A stretch of DNA of 64,000 nucleotides from Leptospirales bacterium (GCA_016788865.1 JAEUSB010000074.1:1-64000), one strand, 5' to 3'; shown: positions 27,627 through 36,710, numbered from the stretch's first letter. Notes: a model not told the origin generated them from the letters alone. Made by a program: numbers and translations.

Positions 27627-27800
27627 TCAAATTAGTTTCTTAATGCAGCGCTGGTTGGGGCACTTAGTGTGATCAATTACGCAGTCGCGGTACTGGATTC
27701 CGGTAACTGGATCTTCTTCCCTGTATTCAATCAGACAATCGAGCCCTTCAAGCTCAAACTGGCGCTCTAAATCCCTTTCGAGTTCAATCAGTTTCGGCAT
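27627..27800 (-). CDS. Small unknown protein with four cysteines
   Basis: 57 residues from the ATG at 27800, which has GAGGG 5 bases upstream; an in-frame ATG at 27827 lacks such a site. The sequence is charged and has cysteines in DCLIEY, RDCVIDHTKCPNQRC. The last three, with a His, could bind a metal ion. The TGA stop abuts the 3' end of tRNA-Leu on the other strand. Function unknown; the good ribosome-binding site supports expression. Confidence 0.55.
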   Translation of the reverse strand: MPKLIELERDLERQFELEGLDCLIEYREEDPVTGIQYRDCVIDHTKCPNQRCIKKLI

Positions 27801-27835
27801 GACATCCCTCCCTGGATGGATGCGCATTCGTGCCT

Positions 27836-27867
27836 GGGGCTAGCCCCCATCTGCCCGTTCGGGCAGA
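27836..27867. other. Two adjacent hairpins between the small-protein gene and the GGDEF gene
   Basis: GGGGCTAGCCCC (27836-27847) is a perfect palindrome, and CTGCCC-GTTC-GGGCAG (27851-27866) is a perfect stem-loop. They lie downstream of the diguanylate cyclase stop and upstream of the small-protein start, both on the minus strand. There is no U tract on the minus strand after the stems. They may weaken transcription into the small gene or form a structured leader. Confidence 0.4.
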
Positions 27868-27891
27868 GTTCTTTATAGTAGGATTATCGGT

Positions 27892-28956
27892 TTATCCCAT
27901 GTCGGGACTGTAACTGCGAACCTGATTTCTGCCGCCATGTTTACAGGCGTACAGAGCCTTATCCGAGCGCTCAATCATGGTTTTGTTGCTTCTGGCATCC
28001 AGCTCCGGATCAAAAATGGAGATCCCAATCGACATTGTGACCTTCATTTCCTTGCCTTCATGGTTTACGACCATGGATTCGACTGTCTTGCGAATCTGTT
28101 CTGCCAGATCCTTGGCCGTTTTGTCATCCGCACCTGGCATGACCACGCAGAACTCCTCTCCCCCGTATCGTGCAGCAAAATCAGTGCGACGAGCGGAGTC
28201 GATTAGTACGCGGGCCACGTGCTTGAGGACTTCATCCCCGGCCTGGTGACCATGCGTATCATTAAAATTCTTGAATTTATCCACGTCGGTTAAGAGCAAA
28301 GCCAGCGGCAACCTGCGCTTGAGTGCCTTTTCGCGTTCTTCGCGAAAGCGGCTCTGGAAATAAGCATGGTTCTTGAGCCCCGTCATCATGTCCACGGTGG
28401 CTCTTTCGTACAATCTGGCGTTCTCAACGGCGATTCCGCCAAGCGACGCCAGATCAAACAGGAACCCCTTCTCATTGTCCGGGTACTCACCGCCCACAGC
28501 CTTCTCACCGAGCAGGATCAGCCCGATGACTTTTCCTTTTGCTTTGAGAGGTACCATGAGTTCTACACCGAGTTCACGCAATGCCTGCATTGGTTTTTGT
28601 GAGGCCACGGGCTCCTCAAGCTCCACAAGCTTGATGGATTTGTTTGTTGTCTCCAGGAGTTGAACAAGTGGCGATTGAATGGGAATTCTGTAGTCTTCTT
28701 CCGGCCGAGAAAACACAAAACCCCGGAAGCTATCGACCGGCCCAATGAAATCCGAATCCATCTCCGGAGTCAGGAAAAGTGCGGCCTGCATGGTTTGCAC
28801 CTGCGCCAGGCAAATGTCGAGAATGGCCTGGATCAAATAGTTGTAATCGAGCGTCGAGTTGAGCGCCCGTGAGATCTCGATGAGCTGCCGCTGGTCATAG
28901 ATCTTCTTTTCGTAATGTTGGATTTCTTCCGGGAAGCTGAATGACATAGCGGACAT
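27892..28956 (-). CDS. GAF-GGDEF diguanylate cyclase
   Basis: 354 residues from the ATG at 28956; upstream in-frame starts would run into the divergent tRNA-fMet gene. A GAF-like sensor occupies about 25-185 (LIEISRALNSTLDYNYLIQAIL, GVELMVPLKAKGKVIGLILLGEK). The GGDEF domain follows from DMMTGLKNHAYF. The active-site motif is GGEEF (265-269). An inhibitory RxxD site (Arg256-Asp259) lies the expected five residues ahead. DVDKFKNFNDTHGH supplies the metal and substrate contacts. It should make cyclic di-GMP under control of a GAF ligand and product inhibition. Confidence 0.92.
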   Translation of the reverse strand: MSAMSFSFPEEIQHYEKKIYDQRQLIEISRALNSTLDYNYLIQAILDICLAQVQTMQAALFLTPEMDSDFIGPVDSFRGFVFSRPEEDYRIPIQSPLVQLLETTNKSIKLVELEEPVASQKPMQALRELGVELMVPLKAKGKVIGLILLGEKAVGGEYPDNEKGFLFDLASLGGIAVENARLYERATVDMMTGLKNHAYFQSRFREEREKALKRRLPLALLLTDVDKFKNFNDTHGHQAGDEVLKHVARVLIDSARRTDFAARYGGEEFCVVMPGADDKTAKDLAEQIRKTVESMVVNHEGKEMKVTMSIGISIFDPELDARSNKTMIERSDKALYACKHGGRNQVRSYSPDMG

Positions 28957-29039
28957 GACATTGAGGATACCTGTAACCTGGTCAACACCTAAAAAGGGTG
29001 GACGTTTAGCCCCCTTTTGGGAAACCTTGTCGCAGACAC

Positions 29040-29112
<73 letters not shown>

Positions 29113-29115
29113 ATG

Positions 29116-29139
29116 AAAGGGCCCGAGAGGGCCTTTTTT
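29116..29139 (+). terminator. Rho-independent terminator between the two tRNA-Met genes
   Basis: AAGGGCCC-GAGA-GGGCCTT forms a G/C-rich stem (with one G-U pair) running into TTTTTT. It ends the tRNA-fMet transcript only three bases before the next tRNA gene, so the second tRNA must be read through or have its promoter inside the first gene region. Confidence 0.75.
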
Positions 29140-29142
29140 GTC

Positions 29143-29213
<71 letters not shown>

Positions 29214-29216
<3 letters not shown>

Positions 29217-29909
29217 ATTTTCTTGGTCCAGATCTTCATCCTCGTCTGCTCCACCCTTCCGGGGAGTTGGACGGGGATGGGGGTACTCAAGCTGACTGAG
29301 CTCAGCAATCTCAAGCATGCGATCATGTAAGAAATGTTCCGGCTCATCGTGCATGGAGTAAGGCGTTGGTGGCCCAATCCGGATGTCTACATTTGTGCGA
29401 ATGAAGCCCTTTGTATAACGAAAGCCTACGCAACAAACAGCGATTGGAGTTTCCGGCCTACCGGCCACAAATCGGAAACCGGGCGCTTTGCCCTTCCCCA
29501 TCTTATTCAGGAAGAATGTCTGTTCCGGAAAGATTACGACCGTATTGCCCTCATGTAGTTTGTGTCGCGCAAGCAATAGAAATCCCTTGCTCTTGATCGC
29601 GTCTTTGCGGTTAATAGGGATTCCGCCGCACTTGAGAAAGAACCCAAAGAATTTGGGATCTGCAAGCGAGTGTTTCATAACACACCATTGATCACGTCGC
29701 CTGGTTGTGTAGCAGACAGCGCCAAGCCCAAGGGGAATATCCTCATTTCTCTGATGCTTCGCAAGGATTAGCAAACCGCCGGAGTCTGGAATGTTTTCTG
29801 AGCCCGTAACTCGAATTTTGAACATTAGCCTCAGGGCGAACTTGCCCATGAATATGATAAGGTTAGACGCCCACTGTTTTTTGCCAGGGTGAAAAGGTAG
29901 ATCAGCCAC
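29214..29909 (-). CDS. PlsC-type 1-acylglycerol-3-phosphate acyltransferase family protein
   Basis: 231 residues from a GTG. Catalytic block I is KHQRNED with His52 and Asp57 (H-x4-D), block II is GGIPINRKD, and block III is FPEQTFF (127-131), where the family consensus is FPEGTRS. It should acylate lysophosphatidate or a related lipid at the inner membrane; a hydrophobic segment near the N-terminus may anchor it. The C-terminal 20 residues are acidic and disordered. The TAG stop overlaps the 3' end of tRNA-Met. Confidence 0.85.
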
Positions 29910-29985
29910 AGGTCGAGCATCGAGAATTTCCCTCCAGGATCAAGCTCGAATTGACTTCTTGGGCCCAAGTGCGACATAATGCTCA

Positions 29986-30909
29986 ATGCTCTGGTGGCTA
30001 CTGGGCTCGCTGCTTTTCATACAGGTCCTGCTGCTGCTCATGCTTAAACCGATTCTAAATCGAATCGCGCCCGATCTTTTCACTATCCACTTCAGCGGAC
30101 CGGGCTGGATATTCCCGCTATTCTTCTTTCGCGCAAAAAAACTCTCGCTCATGCTGCGCGGTGGCCCAGACCGTGATCGCGTTTACTTGCATGCGGATTC
30201 CGTTTCCTTCTGGGTATCTCCACTGGATCTACTGAAAGGTAGATTTGTGCTGGTTCACCTGCGCCTGATCCACCCGTTTCTGGAATACTTCAACCGCCAG
30301 GATTCGCATGAGAAGAATCGCCTTTTGCCAGCGCCCGGCCGTTTCTTGATCCGTGGCGGCAGAATACTGAATGGGACAATCAAAGTCACAGACGAAACAA
30401 GAACGCCGCGCTACGAACTCTCCCTCAGTAAGATTCATGTGCGAAATGGCAGCGTAGACGTGGGAGTTCCAGCACAACTCCTGTTCACGCTGGGCCAGGG
30501 TACTGCCAGGCTGGGAGATGGACATCTTGAAGTCCGGAGCGGTGAGCGTAGCGGTTGGCTTGTTCTGAATGGAACGTTAGGCGACATAACCAGTATGCAG
30601 GGAATGCCTTTTTTTGGGAGCAGGTTCACTCTTGAGCTGGCGCATAAGTGGGACGGAAGTGCTGAGCGCAGCCTTGTAGCCGGGCAAATCTCCGGATCCG
30701 AAAAGGACAGAAATCCAATTCCGTTTGAGTTTGAAGTGAACTGGTCGGACTACCGCCTGACGCTGGACCTTGGCTTGCAGCTATTGATTGAGCAAGTAAT
30801 CAAGAACACCCGACCAACAGGCATCAATATCAAGAGCGGCGTGCTCATGGGCAGTCGCCAGTTCTTTGAATTGATCAAGAAAGACTACGGAAGCCCGCCG
30901 GGAGCCTAG
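29986..30909 (+). CDS. Membrane-anchored AsmA-like protein (tentative)
   Basis: 307 residues with one strong N-terminal transmembrane helix (about 2-22). A mainly beta periplasmic region follows, in which alternating strands (RAKKLSLMLRGG, VYLHADSVSFWVSPLDLLKGRFVLVHLRLIHPFLEY) have the pattern seen at the start of AsmA/TamB-type lipid-transport or assembly proteins. The protein is much shorter than those families. No close ribosome-binding site is visible. It is convergent with the lipoprotein gene that ends 6 bases beyond its stop. Confidence 0.55.
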   Translation: MLWWLLGSLLFIQVLLLLMLKPILNRIAPDLFTIHFSGPGWIFPLFFFRAKKLSLMLRGGPDRDRVYLHADSVSFWVSPLDLLKGRFVLVHLRLIHPFLEYFNRQDSHEKNRLLPAPGRFLIRGGRILNGTIKVTDETRTPRYELSLSKIHVRNGSVDVGVPAQLLFTLGQGTARLGDGHLEVRSGERSGWLVLNGTLGDITSMQGMPFFGSRFTLELAHKWDGSAERSLVAGQISGSEKDRNPIPFEFEVNWSDYRLTLDLGLQLLIEQVIKNTRPTGINIKSGVLMGSRQFFELIKKDYGSPPGA

Positions 30910-30915
30910 CGCCGG

Positions 30916-32001
30916 TCAAAGGTCGGCAAACTTCTTTTCGACAATATAAACCAGGAAAGCCTGCATGCGCGGCCTGTAGATGGGAAATCTGAAGTAGTGA
31001 TCGTTCCGCCAGGAAACAAAGGTAACCCCTTCCGAAATGGCACTGTCTGCAAGCAGCGTCATTCCATCGTTGGGTCCATAGCGAATCAAATACTCATAGA
31101 ACGGGCGCGCGCGATCCGTCACGAAACGAAAAAGCGGAACAGCAACGACGTTTACCACCAGCAAATTCGGAGGCAATTTCAACTCAGTTTCCAGCGGTGC
31201 TCCCGCCCCGGCTCGCATTGACATGAAACCGTCCCAGTTATAGCCCTTCCAGCAGAAGTAGGACCTGGCTTCCATCTTGTACTGCCAGGTCTGGTCAATG
31301 TCGGTAATCAGGTGGCTTCCTTTGTTGATCCCGACAATATTATACCAGGCGCGAACCTTCTGAAAGTAGGGTTCTTTTCCGCACTGTTCGATTGCCTTTT
31401 TGAAATCGCCGCTGCCTTTGCTAATCGACGCAACGATAATGCCCTGAACATCAGTTCTGGATTTAACAAAATCACAGATGATCTTGCCGTTGGTTTCAAC
31501 CGTTCCGGTTTGTTCGACCGGAATGATTGCTTCCGCAACTCCCATTTCGCGCGCCATGGCTCGTAATTCGCTTCCATCAGCTCCCGTCTGCGGATTGTCG
31601 GCATAGAACATACCGGGAGCCAGGGCCAGTAAGAGTTTCTTCTTTGAAAAATCAGGTTTGGTCGTCTTTAGATCTATTTGCCTTCGATCCAGGAATTCTA
31701 CAAGTTCCTTGTTGCGCGGCTCAGAAATAACTCGGTGATAATACAAAGCCGCCGCACGATCCACATCTTTGGTCTCCAGGACAATCTTCTGCAAACCCTC
31801 CTGGGTAATGTCTGCAAGCTTTGGATACAGGGGATATTTAGCGGCCCAGTTCAAATACTCCACTTCATCATCACAGAGGCCCTTTAGCATGTATGCATTG
31901 GTTTCGCACTTTACAACGCGATCTGGTTCTGGTGTTTTCAGTTCGCGGTCAACGTGACAGTGTACAAGGACCAGTATAGCAAGACAGAGGTACCGCATCA
32001 C
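30916..32001 (-). CDS. Hydrolase-like lipoprotein, tandem copy 2
   Basis: 361 residues. The N-terminus is a lipoprotein signal with a probable lipobox ending LVHC (Cys15). The body looks like an alpha/beta hydrolase: LLLALAPGMFYADNP, then IIVASISKGSGDFKKAI with a candidate nucleophile Ser194 in S-I-S-K-G, and a late His335 in WRNDHYFR. The blocks GINKGSHLITDIDQTWQYKMEARSYFCWKGYNWDGFMSM and IRYGPNDGMTLLADS are nearly identical to those of the neighbouring copy. The start is a GTG overlapping the stop of that copy. It is presumably anchored in the outer or inner membrane. Substrate unknown. Confidence 0.7.
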   Translation of the reverse strand: MMRYLCLAILVLVHCHVDRELKTPEPDRVVKCETNAYMLKGLCDDEVEYLNWAAKYPLYPKLADITQEGLQKIVLETKDVDRAAALYYHRVISEPRNKELVEFLDRRQIDLKTTKPDFSKKKLLLALAPGMFYADNPQTGADGSELRAMAREMGVAEAIIPVEQTGTVETNGKIICDFVKSRTDVQGIIVASISKGSGDFKKAIEQCGKEPYFQKVRAWYNIVGINKGSHLITDIDQTWQYKMEARSYFCWKGYNWDGFMSMRAGAGAPLETELKLPPNLLVVNVVAVPLFRFVTDRARPFYEYLIRYGPNDGMTLLADSAISEGVTFVSWRNDHYFRFPIYRPRMQAFLVYIVEKKFADL

Positions 32002-33077
32002 GGACGAATTCCAACCTCGACAGCATAAGCTATCATAGCATACAAACGGGCTTCAGGAATTTCGTAACGAAAGTAATGATCGTTTCTCCACGAAGCATAC
32101 GTGACTCCCTCAGGGATGTGACTATCCGCCAGGAGCGTCAACCCGTCGTTGGGTCCATAACGAGTCAGGTAATCGTAGAATGGTTTTGCACGTTCTGAAA
32201 CGTATTTGCTCCCTGGAACTGCGACAACATTGATCACAGTTATATGCGGTGGCACTACCAGAGGCGTTTCAAGTGGCGCACCGGCTCCGGCGCGCATTGA
32301 CATAAACCCGTCCCAATTGTAACCCTTCCAGCAAAAATATGAACGAGCTTCCATCTTATACTGCCAGGTTTGATCAATGTCCGTGATCAGATGGCTGCCC
32401 TTGTTGATTCCTACAACATTGTACCAGACTTTGACTTTCTTGAAATAGGGCTCATTCCCGCAGATTTGAATGGCTCGCTTTACGTCTCCACTGCCCTTGC
32501 TCAACGAAGCAAGAATCACAGAACCAAAGGCGTCTTCGCGCTGGAGATGTTCACAGATGGTGTTTGCATTTTCTTCAATAGTGCCGGTTTGCTCGACTGG
32601 AATGATACCATCGGCTATTCCCATTCTGCGCGCCATCATGCGGAACTGTTTTCCGTCGGCACCCACCTGTGGATTGTCACGGTAAAACATTCCCGGGGCA
32701 AACAGTAGAAGAACCTTCTTATCCGCGAAGTTGGGCATCTTCTTCTCTATCTCTTTTTCGCGCCGCAACAGATACGTAATGAACTGCGTATTCTTGGGTT
32801 CCGTGACCATGCGATGGTAGTAGAGAGCCGCCGCACGATCGACGCTCTTCTCAGATTGCGAGATCTGGCCGAGACGTTCCCGAGTTAGATCTGCGATCCG
32901 CGGATACTCTTTGAAATCCTGCGCCCACTTTAAGTTTGCGACTTCGTCAGCGCACAGGTCCGTTGCGAAAAGCATGGATGCTTTGCAACCTGAAACATCT
33001 ACCGCGGCCGTCTCAAGTGCATGGTCCACATGACAGGCACTTGCAAGGAGGATTAGCAGGAATGCAGCGTGTCTCAT
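31998..33077 (-). CDS. Hydrolase-like lipoprotein, tandem copy 1
   Basis: 359 residues from the ATG at 33077, which overlaps the stop of the DUF4105 gene (ATGA); an earlier in-frame start would spoil the signal. MRHAAFLLILLASAC gives a clean lipobox with Cys15. The mature part shares the same blocks as the downstream copy: LLLFAPGMFYRDNPQVGADG, ILASLSKGSGDVKRAI with the S-x-S-K-G serine, the long Trp/Tyr-rich block, and a late WRNDHYFR. The two arose by tandem duplication and now differ mainly in the N-terminal third. Function unknown; a lipase- or esterase-like role is inferred. Confidence 0.72.
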   Translation of the reverse strand: MRHAAFLLILLASACHVDHALETAAVDVSGCKASMLFATDLCADEVANLKWAQDFKEYPRIADLTRERLGQISQSEKSVDRAAALYYHRMVTEPKNTQFITYLLRREKEIEKKMPNFADKKVLLLFAPGMFYRDNPQVGADGKQFRMMARRMGIADGIIPVEQTGTIEENANTICEHLQREDAFGSVILASLSKGSGDVKRAIQICGNEPYFKKVKVWYNVVGINKGSHLITDIDQTWQYKMEARSYFCWKGYNWDGFMSMRAGAGAPLETPLVVPPHITVINVVAVPGSKYVSERAKPFYDYLTRYGPNDGLTLLADSHIPEGVTYASWRNDHYFRYEIPEARLYAMIAYAVEVGIRP

Positions 33078-34282
33078 GAGTTCTGAGCAGTGCGATTCTG
33101 CGCACGGCATTCAAGCGTGAACAACGCAAAGAAAGCGAGTGAGAACGCTAGAATAATCACCAGACTTTGTGGAAGTACAGTGAGTGTCAGAATAAGCGCA
33201 AGCAGACCCATGCCGAGGCGGACCAGGGCAAAATAATACCATCTGGGGCCGGGGCTGTACTTCCAGAGGGCCAGATCAACCGGGCAAAAGGCAAGCCAGG
33301 TGATGTTGTGCGACATGAAATCGAAAGTAGTAGCAATAAATACCAGGAAGGACAGTAGTCCACCGAGGCCGGAAAATAGCGCGAATGCGCGAATTGCTTT
33401 TGAGCGAAAGCGCGCCAGCGCCGCCACCGGGAGCATGGCGATCAGGACGGCGAACATGAAAATGAAAGCCAGCGTTCCAAAGATATCCCGGTCCTTGGGA
33501 GCCCGGAACAGTCGGTCTTTGATGACTTCTACCGGCTTGCCAACCCACCCCTGTGCCTCCAGCGCATGCTGCAGATCGTATGGCAGATAGATCAATTCAT
33601 GTGCGTCGCGCACCTTATCAGTGGTATAGTCGAACAGTAGCTTTTCATGAATTCGCAGCCAAACGTTCTCATTGGAATACTCAAGGACTCGCGCACGCCA
33701 GGTTTTCTTGTCCTGGATCAGATTCTCCGGGAGCACGACCTTTTGCCCCTTGGCCGCGCCGATCATGTCTCGCATGAAGGTTACGCAGTTGCTCCGGAAG
33801 TTGTGATACTCGTAGCCCTCGGCGTTTGCTTTTACGCTTTCGATGATTTTGGCCATGAGGGCAGATTTCTCTGCCTCAGTCAGGATCAGATCCGAGGTAT
33901 ACATCCCCCTTCCACTTGAGTCCCAGGCTTCATAGGCGGAGCGCATGGGGAGGATGTTGACGGTAAATCGCGCATGGCCGCGCAGAAAGCGCCAGAGGAA
34001 GCTCAGCGATGCATCGTATTCACCAAAATCTACATAATAATCATCCGGCCCGTAATCCGCTCCTCGCGTAACCCGCAGCGCAGCATGCCCAAACGCTGTC
34101 GTAACTGTGGAACCGGTGGCAACGGTCACAAGTTGTACGCGAACATTCTGAAAAGGGGGCCGGGCGGCCATTGCCAGGAAGTTATTTCGAGATTCATCCC
34201 GCCACGTTTGCGCGGAGACAGCCATGGGAAGTCCGAGAGAGGCAATTAAAATGAGAAGTTGGATGCGACGATGGATTGACAT
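33074..34282 (-). CDS. DUF4105 (Lnb N-terminal-like) membrane protein
   Basis: 402 residues with a signal peptide cleaved after about residue 24 (AVSAQ). The periplasmic domain has the DUF4105 hallmarks: His66 in FGHAALRV, DYYVDFGEYD, and YHNFRSNCVTFMRD with Cys166, a His/Cys pair that suggests a papain- or NlpC-like active site. The C-terminal third has about four transmembrane helices. It opens a three-gene unit with the two hydrolase-like lipoproteins through 4-base overlaps, so all three probably act together on an envelope substrate. Confidence 0.75.
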   Translation of the reverse strand: MSIHRRIQLLILIASLGLPMAVSAQTWRDESRNNFLAMAARPPFQNVRVQLVTVATGSTVTTAFGHAALRVTRGADYGPDDYYVDFGEYDASLSFLWRFLRGHARFTVNILPMRSAYEAWDSSGRGMYTSDLILTEAEKSALMAKIIESVKANAEGYEYHNFRSNCVTFMRDMIGAAKGQKVVLPENLIQDKKTWRARVLEYSNENVWLRIHEKLLFDYTTDKVRDAHELIYLPYDLQHALEAQGWVGKPVEVIKDRLFRAPKDRDIFGTLAFIFMFAVLIAMLPVAALARFRSKAIRAFALFSGLGGLLSFLVFIATTFDFMSHNITWLAFCPVDLALWKYSPGPRWYYFALVRLGMGLLALILTLTVLPQSLVIILAFSLAFFALFTLECRAQNRTAQNS

Positions 34283-34463
34283 ATAGATTTTTCAGTAACC
34301 ACTTCGCCTGCAGTTGGGGGTGAGGCAAACCAAAAAGCTCAATTGCAATGTACGGAAGGGACAGGGAAATGCAGGAATTGAAAGGAAACTAAGAGATTGG
34401 AATAAAACGAGTAAGAGAGGGAGTGAGGGGTAACGAAAGAGACTTAAGATTTAGAATGAAAAT

Positions 34464-34489
34464 AATGCCCCGGTTTTATCCGGGGCATT
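34464..34489 (-). terminator. Stem-loop behind the minus-strand TRL lipoprotein gene
   Basis: AATGCCCCGG and CCGGGGCATT pair perfectly around TTTTAT, 8 bases beyond the stop of the gene ending at 34497. On the minus strand ATTTTCATTC follows, a modest U-rich tail. The remaining 170 bases up to the DUF4105 gene show nothing I can name. Confidence 0.7.
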
Positions 34490-34496
34490 GTATTGA

Positions 34497-34832
34497 TTAG
34501 TCGCCGTTTACGACTGTGCAAGTTTTGGAAAGTACTGAACCCAGCAGATTGTCGTTTTTGTAGTCAATCGTTTGGATTTTTGTGATTCCACCTGCAGCTG
34601 CAGCAGCTTTAGTTCCAGCATCGCCAGAGGAGATAAGCCCCAGGATACCAGATGCACAAGCTTCGCCAGTTTTGGAGCCCGCGCCGGTAGGACCGTTGTT
34701 CAGTCCGTCGTCACCAAGACGCAGAGTTGTGTTTTGCATGATTGATCCAGAAGGAGCTGAGTAGCCACCGCCGGAACAAGCGATCGAAGCCGCAACCACG
34801 AATGCTGCCCCTAACAGAAGAAGTTGTTTCAT
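34497..34832 (-). CDS. TRL-like lipoprotein 1
   Basis: 111 residues from the ATG at 34832 with GGAG upstream. The lipoprotein signal ends SIAC-SGGGYSAP. The mature part has the TRL-like pattern: G-S-K-T-G-E-A-C-A, LGLISSGDAGTKAAAAAGGIT, a KIQTIDY strand and a closing CTVVNGD. The two mature cysteines (in GEACAS and KTCTVV) are conserved in all copies here and may form a disulfide. Function unknown; surface or periplasmic location expected. Confidence 0.78.
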   Translation of the reverse strand: MKQLLLLGAAFVVAASIACSGGGYSAPSGSIMQNTTLRLGDDGLNNGPTGAGSKTGEACASGILGLISSGDAGTKAAAAAGGITKIQTIDYKNDNLLGSVLSKTCTVVNGD

Positions 34833-34949
34833 TTTTTGTTCTCCATGAACAGGTATTTTGAAACCAGTCAACATCACCCTGAGAATCAATCAACAAAAAA
34901 TTAACTGATCCAGGGTAATCCTATTCATCGTGCGAACGGAGCTTCCTTA

Positions 34950-35420
34950 TTACCCGTCTTTCGCCCGTTTCAATACGTCTTGTGACGTTTTTAGAGTTTT
35001 CTGAATAGCTTTGGTGACATCCGTCATCTTTTGCTCGGGCGTGTAGGGCTCCTGGCCAGGCGGTGCCCGCCTGCTGGCGCTCCGCATGCAGGCCCTGTCC
35101 AGCAGAACCAGATCGTCGTGTACTTCTTTTATTAGTGAATTGTAGGTTTCGCGCGTAATCTCTTCGGAAACGCGCAGATCGAGCAATGACCATGAATTAG
35201 CCTCGATCTGCCTGACCATGGACTTGTTATCGCCGGTGATTTCGCACAGATTGAAGGCCACGCTGACGCCATACCATTTCTTGCTGGCAGTCTCTTCGTT
35301 TATGTAGCGCCCATCAATTTGTGGTGCAGTGCGCACATCCCGGGCTTTGCAGGCGACAACGAGTAGCAGGCCAATGCATACGATCAGCCTTGAAGTAGAC
35401 GAAATGAGATGGAGAATCAT
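34950..35420 (-). CDS. Unknown lipoprotein between TRL-like genes
   Basis: 156 residues from the ATG at 35420; a TTG at 35438 is an alternative. The lipobox is LLVVAC (Cys near 24). The mature part (YINEETASKKWYGVSVAFNLCEITGDNKS) is predicted helical, with cysteines in FNLCEI and DRACMRS, and a Pro-rich spot before a Lys-rich helical end. It lacks the TRL glycine/cysteine pattern. It lies between two TRL-like genes on the same strand. Function unknown. Confidence 0.6.
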   Translation of the reverse strand: MILHLISSTSRLIVCIGLLLVVACKARDVRTAPQIDGRYINEETASKKWYGVSVAFNLCEITGDNKSMVRQIEANSWSLLDLRVSEEITRETYNSLIKEVHDDLVLLDRACMRSASRRAPPGQEPYTPEQKMTDVTKAIQKTLKTSQDVLKRAKDG

Positions 35421-35484
35421 TACGACGATAGTGCGCAATGTTCACTGTCGGTCAAATCATTTGAAAAAGATCAGCTAACAGCGC

Positions 35485-35802
35485 TCAGTCGCCGCGCGCG
35501 ATTGTGCATGTCTCAGTGATCACGGTACCAAGGGTCTGTGACACACGATAGTCCACAGCCTTGACTTCTGTAATCCCTCCAACGGCGGCGGCAGCCTTGA
35601 TGCTGGCGTCTCCCTTAGCAATGAGACCCAGATAGCCGGTAGCGCAGACCGTCCCTTCACGCGAACCCAGACGACTTGGGGTTGTAACATCTTTGTTCAA
35701 AGTCACATCCATGTACAGGGATCCGTAGGGTGCCGTATAGCCACCCGATGTGCAGGAAGCTAATAGTAGAGCAAATGAAATGGCAGTGGTGCGAATAAGC
35801 AT
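35485..35802 (-). CDS. TRL-like lipoprotein 2
   Basis: 105 residues with lipobox ALLLASC (Cys17). The mature part begins TSGGYTAPYGSLYMD, very like copy 1, then shows SREGTVCATGYLGLIAKGDASIKAAAAVGGIT, a VKAVDY strand and ETCTIARGD. This is the best match to copy 1 among the cluster. The cysteine pair and the GDAS-AAA-GGIT core are complete. Confidence 0.78.
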   Translation of the reverse strand: MLIRTTAISFALLLASCTSGGYTAPYGSLYMDVTLNKDVTTPSRLGSREGTVCATGYLGLIAKGDASIKAAAAVGGITEVKAVDYRVSQTLGTVITETCTIARGD

Positions 35803-36003
35803 AGGCAGGTCTGACTGTCGAATCGGCGAGAGTCAAGCTGAAATATTTGGGATCACCTGAAGCCTGGAGCGTAGGGGTAAATACCAAATTTGAGGGATGC
35901 TCCCATCTGGCAGAATGCATGTCGAGGTTTGCTTTTCCCTCAAAACTGCTGCAGGTCTTGTATTTCGAATAGACAAAAAGAAAAGGACGCTCGGTCTGTT
36001 TCC

Positions 36004-36309
36004 ATGCGCATTGCGGGGATATCACTTCTAATATTCTTCCTACTGACTCATGCGGGTTGTGTGACACGGCAACAGGCACACGTCGGTTACCTGGTTCCGG
36101 GCGGAGAACTCAAAGGCGGGATGACCGCTTACAAGAAATGTGGAGCTTTCCTAACCTGGACCTTTTTGCTCGATGACGATATGATCGACAAAGCACTGGA
36201 TCAAGCAATAGCAGCTAACCCCTTCCCCGGCGATCGTGAAATTCGCATGGATCTGAACTTCCCAAGTAGTTGCTACACCCTCCGCGTTTACGAGGAGTTG
36301 AAACAATGA
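36004..36309 (+). CDS. Small lipoprotein, distantly TRL-like
   Basis: 101 residues from the ATG at 36004; the frame is open further upstream but without lipoprotein features. Signal and lipobox THAGC (Cys18). The mature part has KKCGAFLTWTFLLDDDMIDKALDQAIAANP and a final SSCYTLRVYEEL. The layout (cysteine, hydrophobic strand, acidic turn, helix with A-x-x-A, closing cysteine strand) follows that of TRL-like proteins, though identity is low. The next gene overlaps its stop (ATGA). The 200 bases upstream separate it from the divergent TRL-like gene and must hold both promoters; none is clear to me. Confidence 0.6.
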   Translation: MRIAGISLLIFFLLTHAGCVTRQQAHVGYLVPGGELKGGMTAYKKCGAFLTWTFLLDDDMIDKALDQAIAANPFPGDREIRMDLNFPSSCYTLRVYEELKQ

Positions 36310-36617
36310 AGAAGCTTTGCCTGCCGCTATTATTACTCCTCCTCGTAAGCTGCCAGTTCAGTGCTGGCAAGTTCAAGCGCATGGACAAAGAAGCTCCAAA
36401 GGGGCTAATTGACGTAGGTGGACGCGTTGAAGGCGAGAATTGTGAATATTTCTTCCCACTTGCCGGCCAACCATCCTTCGAGAAAGCCACACGTCAGGCG
36501 ATTCGACGTTCTCCCGAAGGAACCACCGGTTTACGCGACGTCACAATGGAAACATACTACGGCCTTATACTCGCGCATGTTTGTTTCAAAGTATCGGGCA
36601 TACCCGTGCGAGAGTAG
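36306..36617 (+). CDS. Small lipoprotein, distantly TRL-like
   Basis: 103 residues from the ATG overlapping the previous stop. Signal and lipobox LLLLVSC (Cys16). The mature part contains GENCEYFFPLAGQPSFEKATRQAI, a LRDVTMETYYG strand and HVCFKVSGIP. This gives again the cysteine - G-x-x-S - helix with A-x-x-A - strand - cysteine layout, with low identity to the clear TRL-like members. Co-translated with the preceding lipoprotein. Function unknown. Confidence 0.62.
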   Translation: MKKLCLPLLLLLLVSCQFSAGKFKRMDKEAPKGLIDVGGRVEGENCEYFFPLAGQPSFEKATRQAIRRSPEGTTGLRDVTMETYYGLILAHVCFKVSGIPVRE

Positions 36618-36710
36618 CAACTACCACATTTGCGGGATTTCCAATTTTTCCGCTCCTTCGCACTAAGCGCAACTGAAAGAGTTGACCAAATAACGTGTCA
36701 CGCCGAGCTT

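Noticed and set aside
28991-29018. AAAAAGGG...CCCCTTTT inverted repeat upstream of tRNA-fMet as a terminator
   Set aside because: The loop is long, no U tract follows on either strand, and no gene ends there.
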